DNA of 64,000 bases. Source: Candidatus Pantoea floridensis. Lineage in GTDB: Bacteria > Pseudomonadota > Gammaproteobacteria > Enterobacterales > Enterobacteriaceae. Shown here piece after piece: positions 8,971 to 18,952 of this stretch. Within the stretch, counting starts at the first letter, position 1. The number at the start of each line of letters is the position of its first letter. The position numbers were made by a program, and so were the translations under genes. The notes under the pieces were generated by a model. That model was not told where the DNA came from, did no database searches, and saw only the letters and a program-made list of their open reading frames with translations. The stretch lies in NCBI RefSeq assembly GCF_900215435.1, contig NZ_OCMY01000001.1:1116001-1180000 (forward strand). Reading direction: 5' to 3'.

Positions 8971-10358
8971 TGGACAATGCTAATGCTGCACTGCAAGCGT
9001 TGTGCGCACGCTATCAGGCGGTGATTTTGCATCACGATGCCACGCAACTTCGCGTGGCAGTGGCTGAGACACCCGATCCGCTGCTGCTGGAGGCCCTGCG
9101 ATTCGCTAGCCAATGCAATGTCGATATTGAGTGCTGGCCTGCAGCGCGAATTGAGCAATTGTTACACGAACCTGAGCCCGACGCGGCCCCTCGCGAGCAT
9201 GCCAATGCGGAATCGGCGATTAACGCGGTGGATCAAATACTGCGCCAGGCCATTCAGCGCCGTGCGTCTGATGTACATTTCGAACCGCAGCGGCATGGAT
9301 TGCGTGTGCGCCTGCGCATTGATGGTGTGCTGCACAAATTGCCGCAGCCTGCGGAAGCCCAGCCGGCTGCAATACTGGCGCGCCTGAAAATCCTCGGTGG
9401 ACTGGATATTGCCGAAAGACGTCTGCCGCAGGATGGGCAATTTACCCTTGAGATGGATGGCAAACTGGCGGCTTTCCGCCTCTCAACGCTGCCGATTAGC
9501 CACGGCGAAAAAGCCGTAGTGCGGCTACTGCAAAGTGAGAATAGCGCCATCACGCTCGATAAACTGGGCATGCCAGCCATACAGTTGCGGCTGCTGAAAA
9601 GCGCGTTGGCAAAACCTCAGGGGTTGATATTGGTTACCGGCCCTACCGGCAGCGGCAAAACCTTCACGCTCTACAGCGGGTTAAGCGCACTTAACGTGCC
9701 CGAAAAAAATGTATGCAGCGTTGAAGACCCAGTCGAAATTCCGCTGGAGGGGATTAATCAAACGCAGATACAACCGCGTAGCGGACTCGATTTTAATCGT
9801 GTGCTGCGCGCGCTGCTGCGCCAGGATCCTGATGTGATTATGGTAGGAGAAATCCGGGATGCCGAGACCGCAAGTATTGCCGTCAAGGCAGCACAAACCG
9901 GCCACCTGGTGCTCTCCACGCTGCATACCAACTCAACCGCTGAAACACTCACGCGCCTGCGGCAGATGGATATTCCCGGTTATCTGCTGGGCCCCGCGTT
10001 GCAACTGGTGGTAGCGCAGCGGCTGGTCAGACGCCTGTGCGTGCATTGTCGTCAGCCAGGACAAGCCATCGCTCATTTACCCACAGAACTCTGGCCAGGC
10101 ACGCTGCAAACCTGGCGAGCACCCGGTTGCGATCACTGCTTTTCGGGTTATTACGGGCGGCTGGCGCTGTTTGAAATACTGCCCGTTACCAGCAAATTGC
10201 AAAATGCGATTTCGGCCGATATGCCGCTGGAGCATCTGCTGGCGCTAGCCAATGAGCAGGGAATGAAAACGCTGCTGGCTGCAGGACTGGAGGCGGTGAG
10301 CCGAGGCGAAACCTCCTTTGAAGAGATGCAGCGCGTGGTAGGGCTAGGCGATGGCTAA
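8967..10358 (+). CDS. hofB: Type IV pilus assembly ATPase HofB (PilB/GspE family)
   Basis: A 463-residue hexameric secretion ATPase that powers pilin extrusion at the inner membrane. Visible motifs are Walker A GPTGSGKT (about residues 225-232), an aspartate box, Walker B LLRQDPDVIMVGEIRD, the histidine box TGHLVLSTLHTN, and a C-terminal four-cysteine zinc module (CVHC, CDHC). It is shorter than PilB because the N-terminal part is reduced, as in E. coli HofB. Either of two adjacent ATGs (8967 or 8970) could start it. It overlaps ppdD by 4 bases and hofC by 8, indicating coupled translation. Confidence 0.94.
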   Translation: MMDNANAALQALCARYQAVILHHDATQLRVAVAETPDPLLLEALRFASQCNVDIECWPAARIEQLLHEPEPDAAPREHANAESAINAVDQILRQAIQRRASDVHFEPQRHGLRVRLRIDGVLHKLPQPAEAQPAAILARLKILGGLDIAERRLPQDGQFTLEMDGKLAAFRLSTLPISHGEKAVVRLLQSENSAITLDKLGMPAIQLRLLKSALAKPQGLILVTGPTGSGKTFTLYSGLSALNVPEKNVCSVEDPVEIPLEGINQTQIQPRSGLDFNRVLRALLRQDPDVIMVGEIRDAETASIAVKAAQTGHLVLSTLHTNSTAETLTRLRQMDIPGYLLGPALQLVVAQRLVRRLCVHCRQPGQAIAHLPTELWPGTLQTWRAPGCDHCFSGYYGRLALFEILPVTSKLQNAISADMPLEHLLALANEQGMKTLLAAGLEAVSRGETSFEEMQRVVGLGDG

Positions 10359-11550
10359 TCTTTATCATTTCCGCTGGCAGGCACTTGATACGATGGGCGC
10401 GCTGCAGGAGGGGGAATCGCTTAGCGTCAGCCAGGATGCGCTGCTTAATCAACTCTCCGATCGCGGCATGCTGCCGGTGAGCTGGCAGCGTGGTAAATGC
10501 TGGCGCACGCGTGACTGGAAGTGGCAGCAGAAGATCGATCTGGTACGACAGCTGGCCACTCTCCTTAAAGCCGGTTTACCGTTGGCAGAGAGCCTGATAC
10601 TGCTGGCGGAAGGCCATCCACATAGCGGTTGGCGGGTACTACTGAAAGGATTACAGCGGCGGGTCATCGCGGGAGAACCCTTCTCGCAGGCCCTGCAGGA
10701 GTGGCCGCAAATCTTTCCGCCGCTGTTTCCCGCGCTGATGCAAGTGGGTGAGTTAACAGGACAACTCGACGAATGCTGTCGCCAGCTGGCTCAGCAGCAG
10801 AGTAAGCAACAATATCTAAGGCAAAAAGTCGTGAAGGCGCTGCGCTATCCCTTATTTATCTTATTGGTGGCGCTCGCGGTCAGTGCCGGCATGCTGCTGT
10901 TCGTCTTGCCGGAGTTTGTCTCGGTGTATGCCAGCTTTGATGCACCGTTGCCCGCATTTACCGTCGCCGTGATGTCGCTATCGGCGCTGTTGCAGCAAGC
11001 CGCACTTCCGCTGTCGCTGATATGTGCGACTGTGCTGGGGATTGCGCAGCAAACATATCGGCGTTCAGTGCCCTGGCAAAAGCGCACGCATCAATGGCTG
11101 CTACGTATGCCGCTACTCTCTCCGCTGTGGCGCGGCGGACAACTCAGCCAGATTTACGCCATCCTGCAACTCACGCAGCAATCAGGTTTAACCTTGCTGC
11201 AAAGCCTGCAGGCGGTTGAGGTTACGCTGGTGTCTCGTCTATGGCGTGATGCGATTGTTCAGTTGCAACAGCACATTGCTGCGGGTGCTCCGCTCTATCA
11301 GGCTCTTCAGCAACATCTGCTTTTTACGCCACTCTGCGCGCAGCTGATCAGAGTGGGTGAGGAGGCAGGTGCGCTGGATGTGATGCTTGCGCGTTTAGCA
11401 GAATGGCATGAAGCACAAACGCTGGCGCGTGCAGACGCTTTGGCTGCCTCGCTGGAACCGATGATGATGGTGGTGATTGGCGGGATTGTCGGCACACTAG
11501 TCATTGCGATGTATCTGCCGGTATTTGGCTTAGGGGATGCGATTCGTTAA
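10351..11550 (+). CDS. hofC: Type IV pilus inner-membrane platform protein HofC (PilC/GspF family)
   Basis: A 399-residue polytopic protein that couples the HofB ATPase to pilin in the inner membrane. It contains the two tandem GspF domains: helical cytoplasmic bundles near residues 60-180 and 260-380, each followed by membrane segments (LFILLVALAVSAGMLLFVLP; MMMVVIGGIVGTLVIAMYLP). The LLKAGLPLAESL and LTQQSGLTLLQSLQ repeats are typical. It is the last gene of the pilus operon and converges on guaC. Confidence 0.94.
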   Translation: MANLYHFRWQALDTMGALQEGESLSVSQDALLNQLSDRGMLPVSWQRGKCWRTRDWKWQQKIDLVRQLATLLKAGLPLAESLILLAEGHPHSGWRVLLKGLQRRVIAGEPFSQALQEWPQIFPPLFPALMQVGELTGQLDECCRQLAQQQSKQQYLRQKVVKALRYPLFILLVALAVSAGMLLFVLPEFVSVYASFDAPLPAFTVAVMSLSALLQQAALPLSLICATVLGIAQQTYRRSVPWQKRTHQWLLRMPLLSPLWRGGQLSQIYAILQLTQQSGLTLLQSLQAVEVTLVSRLWRDAIVQLQQHIAAGAPLYQALQQHLLFTPLCAQLIRVGEEAGALDVMLARLAEWHEAQTLARADALAASLEPMMMVVIGGIVGTLVIAMYLPVFGLGDAIR

Positions 11551-11573
11551 CGGGCACGCGCAGTGCGCGCCCG
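11551..11573. terminator. GC-rich hairpin between hofC and guaC
   Basis: The 23 bases right after the hofC stop are nearly palindromic: CGGGC at one end, GCCCG at the other, and a GCGC-rich centre. They lie between two converging genes. No clear T-run follows on either strand, so the terminator role is tentative. Confidence 0.4.
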
Positions 11574-11583
11574 CTATCTCTGC

Positions 11584-12624
11584 TTAACGCGTAAACACGC
11601 GGTTTTCCTGTTCTGCTACGCGGATAAAGGTGGTGCGCTTAGTCAGCTCTTTCAAACGCTCTGCGCCCACATAGGTACAGGCTGAACGCAAACCACCGAG
11701 GATATCCTTTACGGTATCTTCAACCGGGCCACGCAACGGCAAGCGCACAGTTTTACCTTCAGCTGCACGGTATTGCGCCACGCCGCCGACATGGCGCTTC
11801 ATCGCAGATTCGGAGCTCATGCCGTAGAACAACATAAACTTCTCGCCCTGATCTTCAACGATGGTGCCTTCACACTCGTCGTGCGCCGCAAGCATTCCGC
11901 CGAGCATGGTGAAATCTGCACCGCCACCGAACGCTTTGGCAATATCGCCAGGAACCGAACATCCGCCATCGCTGACAATTTGTCCACCCAAGCCGTGCGC
12001 AGCATCGGCGCACTCAATAACAGCGGAAAGCTGAGGATAGCCAACACCGGTTTTCACTCGCGTGGTGCATACCGAGCCGGGGCCAATCCCGACTTTAACG
12101 ATATCTGCACCAGACAAAATAAGCTCTTCTACCATCTCGCCGGTTACCACGTTTCCTGCGCAGATAGTCTTGCCTGGGAAGCTTTCACGTACCCGCAGCA
12201 GAAATTGCACGAAGTGCTCAGAATAGCCATTGGCCACATCAATACAGATAAAATTAAGCTGCGGCGATAACGCCAGAATCGCAGACAACTTTGTGAAATC
12301 TGATTCTGATGTACCGGAGGAAACCATCACATATTTCAGCACCGTTGACGGGACACGCTGCACAAACGCTTGCCAGGCCTCGACGCTATAATGCTTGTGC
12401 ACCGCGGTGAGGAGGTTAAAACTGGCGAGAGCTTCAGCCATGGTGAATGTGCCAACGGTATCCATATTGGCGGCAATAATCGGTATGCCACTCCAGCTTA
12501 AGCCAGAATGTTTAAAGGTGAAGGTGCGTTCCAGTTCAACCTCAGAACGACTTTTCAGGGTGGAGCGTTTTGGGCGGATCAACACATCCTTGAAACCCAG
12601 TTTTAAATCTTCTTCAATACGCAT
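11584..12624 (-). CDS. guaC: GMP reductase
   Basis: A 346-residue (beta/alpha)8 enzyme that deaminates GMP to IMP with NADPH, returning guanine nucleotides to the purine pool. The catalytic cysteine loop GPGSVCTTR (around residue 185) and the phosphate-binding [11 protein letters not shown] segment are present. I chose the ATG at 12624 because [20 protein letters not shown] aligns with E. coli GuaC residue 1 and AGGACA lies upstream. The ATG at 12675 would add 17 unconserved residues. It is divergent from coaE. Confidence 0.96.
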   Translation of the reverse strand: MRIEEDLKLGFKDVLIRPKRSTLKSRSEVELERTFTFKHSGLSWSGIPIIAANMDTVGTFTMAEALASFNLLTAVHKHYSVEAWQAFVQRVPSTVLKYVMVSSGTSESDFTKLSAILALSPQLNFICIDVANGYSEHFVQFLLRVRESFPGKTICAGNVVTGEMVEELILSGADIVKVGIGPGSVCTTRVKTGVGYPQLSAVIECADAAHGLGGQIVSDGGCSVPGDIAKAFGGGADFTMLGGMLAAHDECEGTIVEDQGEKFMLFYGMSSESAMKRHVGGVAQYRAAEGKTVRLPLRGPVEDTVKDILGGLRSACTYVGAERLKELTKRTTFIRVAEQENRVFTR

Positions 12625-12843
12625 AGCTGATTGTCCTGGTTGGTGACGACGAACCGCAGTTCGGGTAGCACTCACGGCTCCAGTGTCGTTATCATACGCG
12701 CCATTCGTTCCGCGACAAGACTGCGAATTTCACTTTATTTAGGCTACAATCCCTTAAATTTAGCTGAGAAAAATGATTGTGATCCTGCTCTCATCTTGCT
12801 GCGGTCAATGGCTGCTCACGATTTAAATTTTTGCGAGAACGCT

Positions 12844-13452
12844 ATGCCTTATACCGTTGCGCTCACCGGTGGCATCGGCAGTGGTAAAACCACGATCGCC
12901 AATGCTTTCGCCGCGCTAGGCGTTGATATCATTGACGCTGACGTCATTGCCAGAGAAGTGGTTGAACCTGGAACGCCGGCGCTAAAGGCGATTGTTCAAC
13001 GCCACGGAGATGCCATCCTGACGGCTGAAGGCACACTCTATCGTGCTCGCCTGCGCGAAATTATTTTCCAGCAGCCGCAAGAAAAAAACTGGCTCAATCA
13101 TTTGCTCCATCCGCTTATTAATGCCCGCACGCAGCAGCTAAAGTTACTGGCCGCTTCACCCTATGTTCTTTGGGTGGTACCGCTGTTGGTGGAAAACGGC
13201 CTACAGCACCAGGCCGATCGGGTATTAGTTGTTGATGTGGATGCGGAGACGCAGTTGCAGCGTACACAACAGCGCGATGGCATTTCATTGAGTCAGGCGA
13301 AGAATATTCTTGCCGCACAGGCCAGCCGTGAACAGCGCCTCGCCTGTGCGGATGACATCATTGATAACAGCGGTAAGCCTGAACAGGCTCTACTGCGCGT
13401 TGCTGAACTCCACCAGTGCTATTTACGCCTGGCAGCAACCGGAAAGGATTAA
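12844..13452 (+). CDS. coaE: Dephospho-CoA kinase
   Basis: A 202-residue P-loop kinase that performs the last step of coenzyme A synthesis, phosphorylating the 3'-hydroxyl of dephospho-CoA. Walker [10 protein letters not shown] is at residues 9-17, followed by the [11 protein letters not shown]oA-binding segment and the lid motif QQRDGIS. The chosen start gives [16 protein letters not shown] as in E. coli CoaE (206 residues). The frame is open further upstream but unconserved. It heads a compact coaE-zapD-yacG unit; the 219-base gap before it separates it from guaC on the opposite strand. Confidence 0.95.
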   Translation: MPYTVALTGGIGSGKTTIANAFAALGVDIIDADVIAREVVEPGTPALKAIVQRHGDAILTAEGTLYRARLREIIFQQPQEKNWLNHLLHPLINARTQQLKLLAASPYVLWVVPLLVENGLQHQADRVLVVDVDAETQLQRTQQRDGISLSQAKNILAAQASREQRLACADDIIDNSGKPEQALLRVAELHQCYLRLAATGKD

Positions 13453-13456
13453 CATC

Positions 13457-14200
13457 ATGAGTACAGTTGTTCTCTTTGAACACCCCTTAAACGAGAAGAT
13501 GCGTACCTGGTTACGCGTCGAATATCTGATCGACCAGCTGCATGAAACCGTACCCGTAGATGGATCGGTCTCGGCACTTGGCGTTTTTCGTACCCTTAGC
13601 GACCTGCTGGATATTTTTGAACGCGGTGATATGCGCACTGAACTGCTGAAAGAGCTTGAGCGTCAGCAGCAAAAATTACGCGCCTGGCTGGATGTGCCCG
13701 GCGTTGACGAGCTGCGCGTCGATAACTTACGCCTGCAGCTGAAGCAATTTTCTAGCGAGTTAATGGCGGCACCTCGTATGGGCCAACAGTTACGCGAAGA
13801 TCGCCTGATTGCGCTGGTACGGCAGCGTCTAAGCATTCCCGGCGGTTGCTGTAGTTTCGATCTGCCGAGCCTGCATATCTGGTTGCATCAGGAACAATCC
13901 GTACGTGATGTGCAGGTTAATGGCTGGCTTGAGTCATTGAATCCGTTGCGTAACAGTTTGACGATGATCCTCGATCTGGTTCGTCAGTCCGGCGTTTTTC
14001 GTCATCAAACCAGCCTCAATGGGTTTTATCAAGACAACGCCGAAGGCTCTGACCTATTGCGTCTGCAGTTAACCCTGGAAGATGCCTTGTACCCGCAAGT
14101 CTCGGGCCATAAAAGCCGCTATGCGATTCGTTTTCTACCGCTAGACAGTGAACGCGGAGAAGTGCCAGCCCGACTGAATTTTGAATTAGCTTGTTGCTAG
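13457..14200 (+). CDS. zapD: Z-ring associated cell-division protein ZapD
   Basis: A 247-residue cytoplasmic protein that binds the FtsZ C-terminal tail and bundles protofilaments. The start at 13457 gives [20 protein letters not shown], which matches E. coli ZapD in both sequence and length. GGAAAGGA lies just upstream. The N-terminal half is predicted helical and the C-terminal half beta-rich, as known for the family. It is 4 bases after coaE and 8 bases before yacG, so it is part of one transcript. Confidence 0.96.
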   Translation: MSTVVLFEHPLNEKMRTWLRVEYLIDQLHETVPVDGSVSALGVFRTLSDLLDIFERGDMRTELLKELERQQQKLRAWLDVPGVDELRVDNLRLQLKQFSSELMAAPRMGQQLREDRLIALVRQRLSIPGGCCSFDLPSLHIWLHQEQSVRDVQVNGWLESLNPLRNSLTMILDLVRQSGVFRHQTSLNGFYQDNAEGSDLLRLQLTLEDALYPQVSGHKSRYAIRFLPLDSERGEVPARLNFELACC

Positions 14201-14208
14201 AGGACGTT

Positions 14209-14406
14209 ATGCCGGAAGAGATTATTACCGTACCTTGCCCTAATTGCCGCAGAGATGTGATCTGGGATGAGTTGAGCCCGTGGCGGCCATTTTGCAGTAA
14301 ACGTTGCCAGTTGATTGATTTAGGTGAGTGGGCTGCGGAAGAAAAACGCATTCCCAGCAGCGGTGACCTGACGGACAGTGATGACTGGAGCGAAGAGCAG
14401 CAGTAA
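14209..14406 (+). CDS. yacG: DNA gyrase inhibitor / zinc-finger protein YacG
   Basis: A 65-residue zinc-binding protein with ligands C10, C13, C29 and C33 (C-X2-C-X15-C-X3-C), followed by the family stretch [20 protein letters not shown]. In E. coli it binds GyrB and inhibits supercoiling. I chose the ATG at 14209 because AGAGGACG precedes it and it gives the same length as E. coli YacG. An ATG 18 bases upstream is possible but overlaps zapD. It is the last gene of the coaE-zapD-yacG unit and converges on mutT. Confidence 0.95.
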   Translation: MPEEIITVPCPNCRRDVIWDELSPWRPFCSKRCQLIDLGEWAAEEKRIPSSGDLTDSDDWSEEQQ

Positions 14407-14435
14407 CAAAAAAGTAAGGGGCCAGCAGCCCCTTA
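14406..14435 (-). terminator. Intrinsic terminator of mutT
   Basis: TAAGGGGC (14415-14422) and GCCCCTTA (14428-14435) make a perfect 8-base-pair stem with a 5-base loop. Reading the minus strand, a T-run (CTTTTTTGTT) follows, just beyond the mutT stop. On the plus strand no T-run follows, so it serves mutT rather than yacG. Confidence 0.85.
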
Positions 14436-14437
14436 AC

Positions 14438-14833
14438 TTAAATCTCGCCGGCTACCAGACGACCTATCAGCTCATGGTTTGCCGGAGGAAATTCATCCGC
14501 AACCAAATCCTGCTGTTCAACCCAGCGTTGTGGCTGCCCTTCTCGTCCATAAGGTTCACCGTTCCAACCCTCTACCAGGAAGAAATGCAGCGTAACGCGC
14601 AGATCGTCATAACTGTGATCGGCCTGGCCAATCGCAGTAGCCGCAGTGACTTCAATGCCGGTTTCTTCCATTAATTCACGTTTTAACGCCTGCTCAGCAG
14701 TTTCATCTTGTTCGATTTTTCCACCAGGAAACTCCCATTTATTAGCCATGTAGGAGCTTGCCGCGCGCTGAGCCAGAAAGATTTGACCATCTGTATTGCG
14801 AATGATGCCCACCGCAACCTGCAGGTGTTTCAT
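14438..14833 (-). CDS. mutT: 8-oxo-dGTP diphosphatase MutT
   Basis: A 131-residue Nudix hydrolase that removes oxidised 8-oxo-dGTP from the nucleotide pool and so prevents A:T to C:G mutations. The full Nudix box (GX5EX7REUXEEXGU) is seen from GGKIEQDE through RELMEETGI at about residues 37-59. The start at 14833 gives MKHLQVAVGIIRN, aligning with E. coli MutT. An upstream ATG at 14866 would add 11 unconserved residues. Its 3' end carries its own terminator. Confidence 0.94.
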   Translation of the reverse strand: MKHLQVAVGIIRNTDGQIFLAQRAASSYMANKWEFPGGKIEQDETAEQALKRELMEETGIEVTAATAIGQADHSYDDLRVTLHFFLVEGWNGEPYGREGQPQRWVEQQDLVADEFPPANHELIGRLVAGEI

Positions 14834-15019
14834 AAGCTGGATTCCGCTTTTAATAAGTGAGCGCAAAGTGTAAATCAGATGCTAAGCGATGTTAACCCGC
14901 GAAGGGGAAGTGACGTCTGGTGTCGCACAAAACTCGCGTATTGAGACAGGTCGTAATGATCCCGACCGGGAATGTTGGGAATACTCGCTGCTTCTCTCTT
15001 CTGCTAAACCCGATTACCT

Positions 15020-15415
15020 ATGGAATTCGAAGATACAACGCTGCTGGAGCAAAACAAACCTGAACATCCCCACGCTCTACGACATTTGGCATTTCACGAT
15101 GTGTTGACGTTAGACAGCACGCAAAACACCTTAACCTGGTGGCCTGACCATAAAATCATCCCGCTAAATGAAGCGCAAAAGCGTTTTCTCTCCTGCCTGT
15201 TGCTGCGCATCACCTCTAAACATCAGATCATTGCCACTGTATGGAATGAAAGCTATCCGAGCATCAGTGATAATAATTACCATCAGCTGCTCTTTCAAAG
15301 CAGAGCATTGTTTAAGCGCTTTGGCTTGCCGGATGGGCTGCTTATTACTCTGCCCTACCACGGCGTACGATTAAACGAAGAGAAACTGATCGCTTTTACG
15401 CAGAGATTCTCATAA
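15020..15415 (+). CDS. Small winged-helix (OmpR/ToxR-type) DNA-binding protein, orphan
   Basis: A 131-residue soluble protein I cannot name. Residues about 28-122 look like a Trans_reg_C winged helix: an N-terminal beta-sheet (HDVLTLDSTQNTLTWW), helices ending in IIATVWNES, a recognition-helix region ISDNNYHQLLFQSRALFKRF, and a wing ITLPYHGVRLN. There is no receiver domain and no membrane segment, unlike CadC or ToxR. No good ribosome-binding site precedes the ATG. Its base composition looks more AT-rich than its neighbours. E. coli has no gene here between mutT and secA. It ends at a strong bidirectional terminator, and a DNA-binding role is inferred from the fold only. Confidence 0.7.
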   Translation: MEFEDTTLLEQNKPEHPHALRHLAFHDVLTLDSTQNTLTWWPDHKIIPLNEAQKRFLSCLLLRITSKHQIIATVWNESYPSISDNNYHQLLFQSRALFKRFGLPDGLLITLPYHGVRLNEEKLIAFTQRFS

Positions 15416-15428
15416 CGCGATAGCAAAG

Positions 15429-15454
15429 AAAAAGGAGCCCTGAGGCTCCTTTTT
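15429..15454. terminator. Bidirectional terminator between the orphan regulator and secA
   Basis: AAAAAGGAGCC (15429-15439) and GGCTCCTTTTT (15444-15454) form a perfect 11-base-pair inverted repeat with loop CTGA. T-runs occur on both strands, so it can terminate the winged-helix gene from the left and secA from the right. Confidence 0.92.
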
Positions 15455-15457
15455 CTA

Positions 15458-18163
15458 TCAGGCCAAACGTCCGTGGCACTGTTTGTATTTTTTGCCAGAA
15501 CCGCATGGGCAAAGGTCATTACGCCCTACTTTGCGTTCGCCACCTTGTGCCGCTAAGGCTTCGGCTGCTGCAGTTGCATCATCAACATGGCTCAACTGCT
15601 GCTGCTGTGCTAAACGCTCAGCTTCTTCACGACGCTGCTGCTCCATCGCTTCAACTTCTTCTGGCATGCGTACCTGCACCTTGCTTAAGGTGCTGATCAC
15701 TTCATACTTCAGCGACTCCAGCATGGCGGCAAACATTGCGAAGGATTCACGTTTGTACTCCTGCTTGGGATCTTTCTGCGCATAACCACGCAGGTGGATC
15801 CCCTGGCGCAGATAATCCATTGCCGCCAGATGCTCTTTCCAAAGTGAATCCAGCGTTTGCAACATCACGCCTTTCTCGAAGTTACGCATCATCTCAGCGC
15901 CAACCACTTCTTCTTTAGCAGCATAGTTTTCGGCAGCGTTACTCATAATACGTTCGCGCAGCGTCTCTTCATGAAGGTCTGGCTCTTTATCCAACCATTC
16001 GGCAATTGGCAGGTTCAGATCGAAGTCATTACGCAGACGCTCTTCCAGTCCCGCCACATCCCACATTTCTTCCAGCGACTGCGGTGGAATGTACGTATCG
16101 ATAGTGGTTTTGTAGACATCTTCACGGATGCTGTTGATGGTTTCAGACACATCAGAAACATCCAGCAGTTCGTTACGCTGGCTATAGATAGCACGACGCT
16201 GATCGTTAGCGACGTCATCGTATTCCAGCAGCTGTTTACGAATATCGAAGTTGCGACTTTCCACTTTACGTTGAGCGTTGGCAATTGCTTTGGTCACCCA
16301 TGGATGCTCAATCGCTTCACCTGGCTTCATACCCAGTTTACGCATCATGTTTGATACGCGGTCCGAAGCGAAGATACGCATCAAGGCATCTTCCATCGAC
16401 AGGTAGAAGCGTGAAGAACCGGCATCACCCTGACGACCAGCACGACCACGCAGCTGATTATCGATACGACGTGATTCGTGACGCTCAGTACCAATGATGT
16501 GCAGGCCGCCCGCCGCCAGCACTGCATCATGACGCAGTTTCCAGGCGGCTTTCATCGCCTCAATTTGCTCTTCAGTCGGCTCGTCCATGGCGGCAAGCTC
16601 AGCTTGCCAGCTACCGCCCAGCACGATATCGGTACCACGACCAGCCATGTTGGTGGCGATGGTTACTGCCGATGGCTGGCCTGCCTGTGCCACGATATCC
16701 GCTTCACTGGCGTGGAACTTGGCATTCAGTACGCTGTGTTTGATGCCCGCGCGCGTTAGCTCATTGGAAACCACTTCAGATTTTTCAATCGAAATTGTAC
16801 CTACCAATACCGGCTGACCTTTTGCCGTGCAGTTACGAATGTCTTCAATAATGGCGTCGATCTTCTCTTTCTCGGTCATATAAACCAAGTCGGCCATATC
16901 TTTACGCACCATCGGGCGGTTAGTTGGCACCACGATAGTATCGAGCTTATAGATTGAGCTGAATTCAAACGCTTCGGTATCGGCGGTACCGGTCATACCG
17001 GCCAGTTTCTCGTAGATACGGAAGTAATTCTGGAAAGTAATGGAGGCCAGCGTCTGGTTTTCATTTTGAATTTCCACGCCTTCTTTCGCTTCAACCGCCT
17101 GATGCAGACCATCTGACCAGCGACGACCTTGCATGGTACGACCGGTATGTTCATCGACGATGACCACTTCGCCATCTTTCACGATATAATCCACGTCGCG
17201 GGTAAAGAGCGCATGGGCACGCAGTGCCGCAGTAACGTGGTGCATTAACATAATGTTGGTTGGAGAGTAGAGAGACTCACCTTCTTCCATGATGTTTTGG
17301 CTAACCAGCAGCTCTTCAACTTTAACCAGGCCGCGCTCGCTCATGTGTGCCTGACGCGCTTTCTCATCAACCCAGAAATCGCCTTCACCCTGGAAGGTGT
17401 CAGAATCTTCTTTTTCCTGACGAATCAGATGCGGGATAATTTTGTTTACCTTGGTATACAGCTCAGAACTGTCTTCAGCTGGACCAGAGATGATCAGCGG
17501 CGTACGCGCTTCATCGATCAGAATGGAGTCAACTTCATCCACCAGCGCATAGTGCAGTTTGCGCTGAACACGCTCTTCAGGGCTGAACGCCATGTTATCG
17601 CGCAGATAGTCGAAGCCGTATTCATTGTTCGTACCGTAAGTAATATCAGCCGCATAGGCTGCACGCTTCGCTACGGCTGGCATATTAGGCAGGTTAATAC
17701 CGATGGTCAGGCCAAGGAACTCAAACAGTGCACGGTTATTTTCGGCGTCGCGCTGCGCCAGATAGTCGTTGACGGTGACCACGTGCACACCTTTACCGCT
17801 TAGCGCGTTCAGATAAGCAGGCAAGGTCGCGGTCAAGGTTTTACCTTCACCGGTGCGCATTTCAGCGATGCAGCGATCGTTCAACACCATGCCGCCAATC
17901 AGCTGGACGTCAAAATGACGCATGCCGAATACACGCTTACTCGCTTCCCGCACGGTGGCGAAGGCCTCAGGAATCAGGCTTTCAAGGCTTTCGCCCTTTT
18001 TCAGGCGCTCACGGAACAGATCGGTTTTTGCTTTCAGTTCATCATCAGAGAGCTTAACGAAATCCGGCTCCATCTTGTTGATGATGTCTACCACTTTGCG
18101 CATACGACGCAAAGTACGATCATTGCTGCTGCCAAATACTTTAGTTAACAGTTTGATTAACAT
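15458..18163 (-). CDS. secA: Preprotein translocase ATPase SecA
   Basis: A 901-residue motor that drives unfolded secretory proteins through SecYEG, the same length as in E. coli. Visible parts are the first nucleotide-binding domain with Walker A MRTGEGKT (about residues 102-109), the [19 protein letters not shown] region leading into the preprotein cross-linking domain, the second ATPase domain with [10 protein letters not shown] and [11 protein letters not shown], and the C-terminal SecB/zinc tail [17 protein letters not shown]. It is downstream of secM on the same strand with a 77-base spacer, so the classic SecM-controlled translation applies. Confidence 0.98.
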   Translation of the reverse strand: MLIKLLTKVFGSSNDRTLRRMRKVVDIINKMEPDFVKLSDDELKAKTDLFRERLKKGESLESLIPEAFATVREASKRVFGMRHFDVQLIGGMVLNDRCIAEMRTGEGKTLTATLPAYLNALSGKGVHVVTVNDYLAQRDAENNRALFEFLGLTIGINLPNMPAVAKRAAYAADITYGTNNEYGFDYLRDNMAFSPEERVQRKLHYALVDEVDSILIDEARTPLIISGPAEDSSELYTKVNKIIPHLIRQEKEDSDTFQGEGDFWVDEKARQAHMSERGLVKVEELLVSQNIMEEGESLYSPTNIMLMHHVTAALRAHALFTRDVDYIVKDGEVVIVDEHTGRTMQGRRWSDGLHQAVEAKEGVEIQNENQTLASITFQNYFRIYEKLAGMTGTADTEAFEFSSIYKLDTIVVPTNRPMVRKDMADLVYMTEKEKIDAIIEDIRNCTAKGQPVLVGTISIEKSEVVSNELTRAGIKHSVLNAKFHASEADIVAQAGQPSAVTIATNMAGRGTDIVLGGSWQAELAAMDEPTEEQIEAMKAAWKLRHDAVLAAGGLHIIGTERHESRRIDNQLRGRAGRQGDAGSSRFYLSMEDALMRIFASDRVSNMMRKLGMKPGEAIEHPWVTKAIANAQRKVESRNFDIRKQLLEYDDVANDQRRAIYSQRNELLDVSDVSETINSIREDVYKTTIDTYIPPQSLEEMWDVAGLEERLRNDFDLNLPIAEWLDKEPDLHEETLRERIMSNAAENYAAKEEVVGAEMMRNFEKGVMLQTLDSLWKEHLAAMDYLRQGIHLRGYAQKDPKQEYKRESFAMFAAMLESLKYEVISTLSKVQVRMPEEVEAMEQQRREEAERLAQQQQLSHVDDATAAAEALAAQGGERKVGRNDLCPCGSGKKYKQCHGRLA

Positions 18164-18240
18164 AATAAATTATTCTCTTTTCAGCCGTGACTTCACGGAC
18201 TGCAAAATCTAAAACAGGATGTGGAAAAAAACGTTAGCAG
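18164..18240 (-). promoter_or_regulatory. secM-secA spacer with candidate SD-controlling structure
   Basis: The spacer holds the secA ribosome-binding site (AAGAGAA before the ATG at 18163) and a small hairpin CCGTG-AAGT-CACGG (18185-18198). In E. coli a helix in this spacer hides the secA ribosome-binding site until a ribosome stalls in secM. The arrangement is conserved here, but which bases pair was not computed. Confidence 0.4.
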
Positions 18241-18741
18241 TTAGGCAATGAAAGGTCCGGCGCGGATGCCATGGATAGCAGCCTGCCAGTCAGCAGAAGT
18301 GTGGATTTGCGGTTCACGGTGGCGCAGTGCTAGCTGTGGCTCAACGGCATTAAGCGGTTGCGTAGGTGATGTCAGTAGCGCCTGAAGCGAACCAATCAAC
18401 GCCAGTTTTTGTGCCGCTAATGGTACAGCTTGATTGGCCTCCGCCTGAGCAGGCGGCGTCATGCTAAAAGAAAGATGTCTGATAACTGTGCGGATGGCAT
18501 GTTGATGCCAGTAATCGACGTTAAAACTTGGTCGACGCGCACTTTCCTGCAGACGAATCAGATGATCGAAATGGACAACATTGCCAACAAACAGGCTGCT
18601 GATCGGCGAATCGTTCGCCGTGGGCTCAGAACTTTGCGCACAGGCAGGCAAACCCAAACTGGCCGCCACCATCCCTAATAGGAGATGAGGCCAGAAGTAG
18701 CGTCTGCCTAATTGTCGCCAGCGTGAGAAAATCCCGATCAC
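18241..18741 (-). CDS. secM: Secretion monitor SecM (translation-arrest peptide)
   Basis: A 166-residue exported stalling peptide that senses SecA activity and, when stalled, opens the secA ribosome-binding site. The N-terminus has a long signal peptide (RRYFWPHLLLGMVAASLGLP, then ACAQS). The middle shares VDYWHQHAIRTVIRHLSFSM with E. coli. The arrest end reads HTSADWQAAIHGIRAGP, keeping W and GIRAGP but not F150 or I156 of the E. coli motif (FXXXXWIXXXXGIRAGP). I chose GTG at 18741 because the next residues (IGIFSRWRQLGRRYFW) line up with the E. coli start. An in-frame ATG at 18759 is the alternative. Confidence 0.88.
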   Translation of the reverse strand: MIGIFSRWRQLGRRYFWPHLLLGMVAASLGLPACAQSSEPTANDSPISSLFVGNVVHFDHLIRLQESARRPSFNVDYWHQHAIRTVIRHLSFSMTPPAQAEANQAVPLAAQKLALIGSLQALLTSPTQPLNAVEPQLALRHREPQIHTSADWQAAIHGIRAGPFIA

Positions 18742-18952
18742 AACCCGTCCACAATGCATTGAATAAAAGGATAAAGCCTTCGCGTGAGTCTGCGATACCC
18801 GGCTTATATGAGCGCCAGATGATAGCACTTATGTTGCGCTTCGACACCAGTGATTAAAGGGGCTTCGGCGGAATTCACGTTTTTTTGTACAGGGTTTCGC
18901 CAGTCACGACAGTGAAATGAGATCGGTTTTGCAGGATTAAAAGCGAGGCAAT

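Noticed and set aside
14889..15107. 72-codon frame overlapping the start of the winged-helix gene
   Set aside because: No domain, no ribosome-binding site, and it overlaps the better-supported frame.
18685..18700. SecM signal peptide LGLPAC read as a lipobox
   Set aside because: A proline at -2 is unusual for a lipobox and SecM is known to be cleaved by signal peptidase I and degraded, so a lipoprotein call is not supported.
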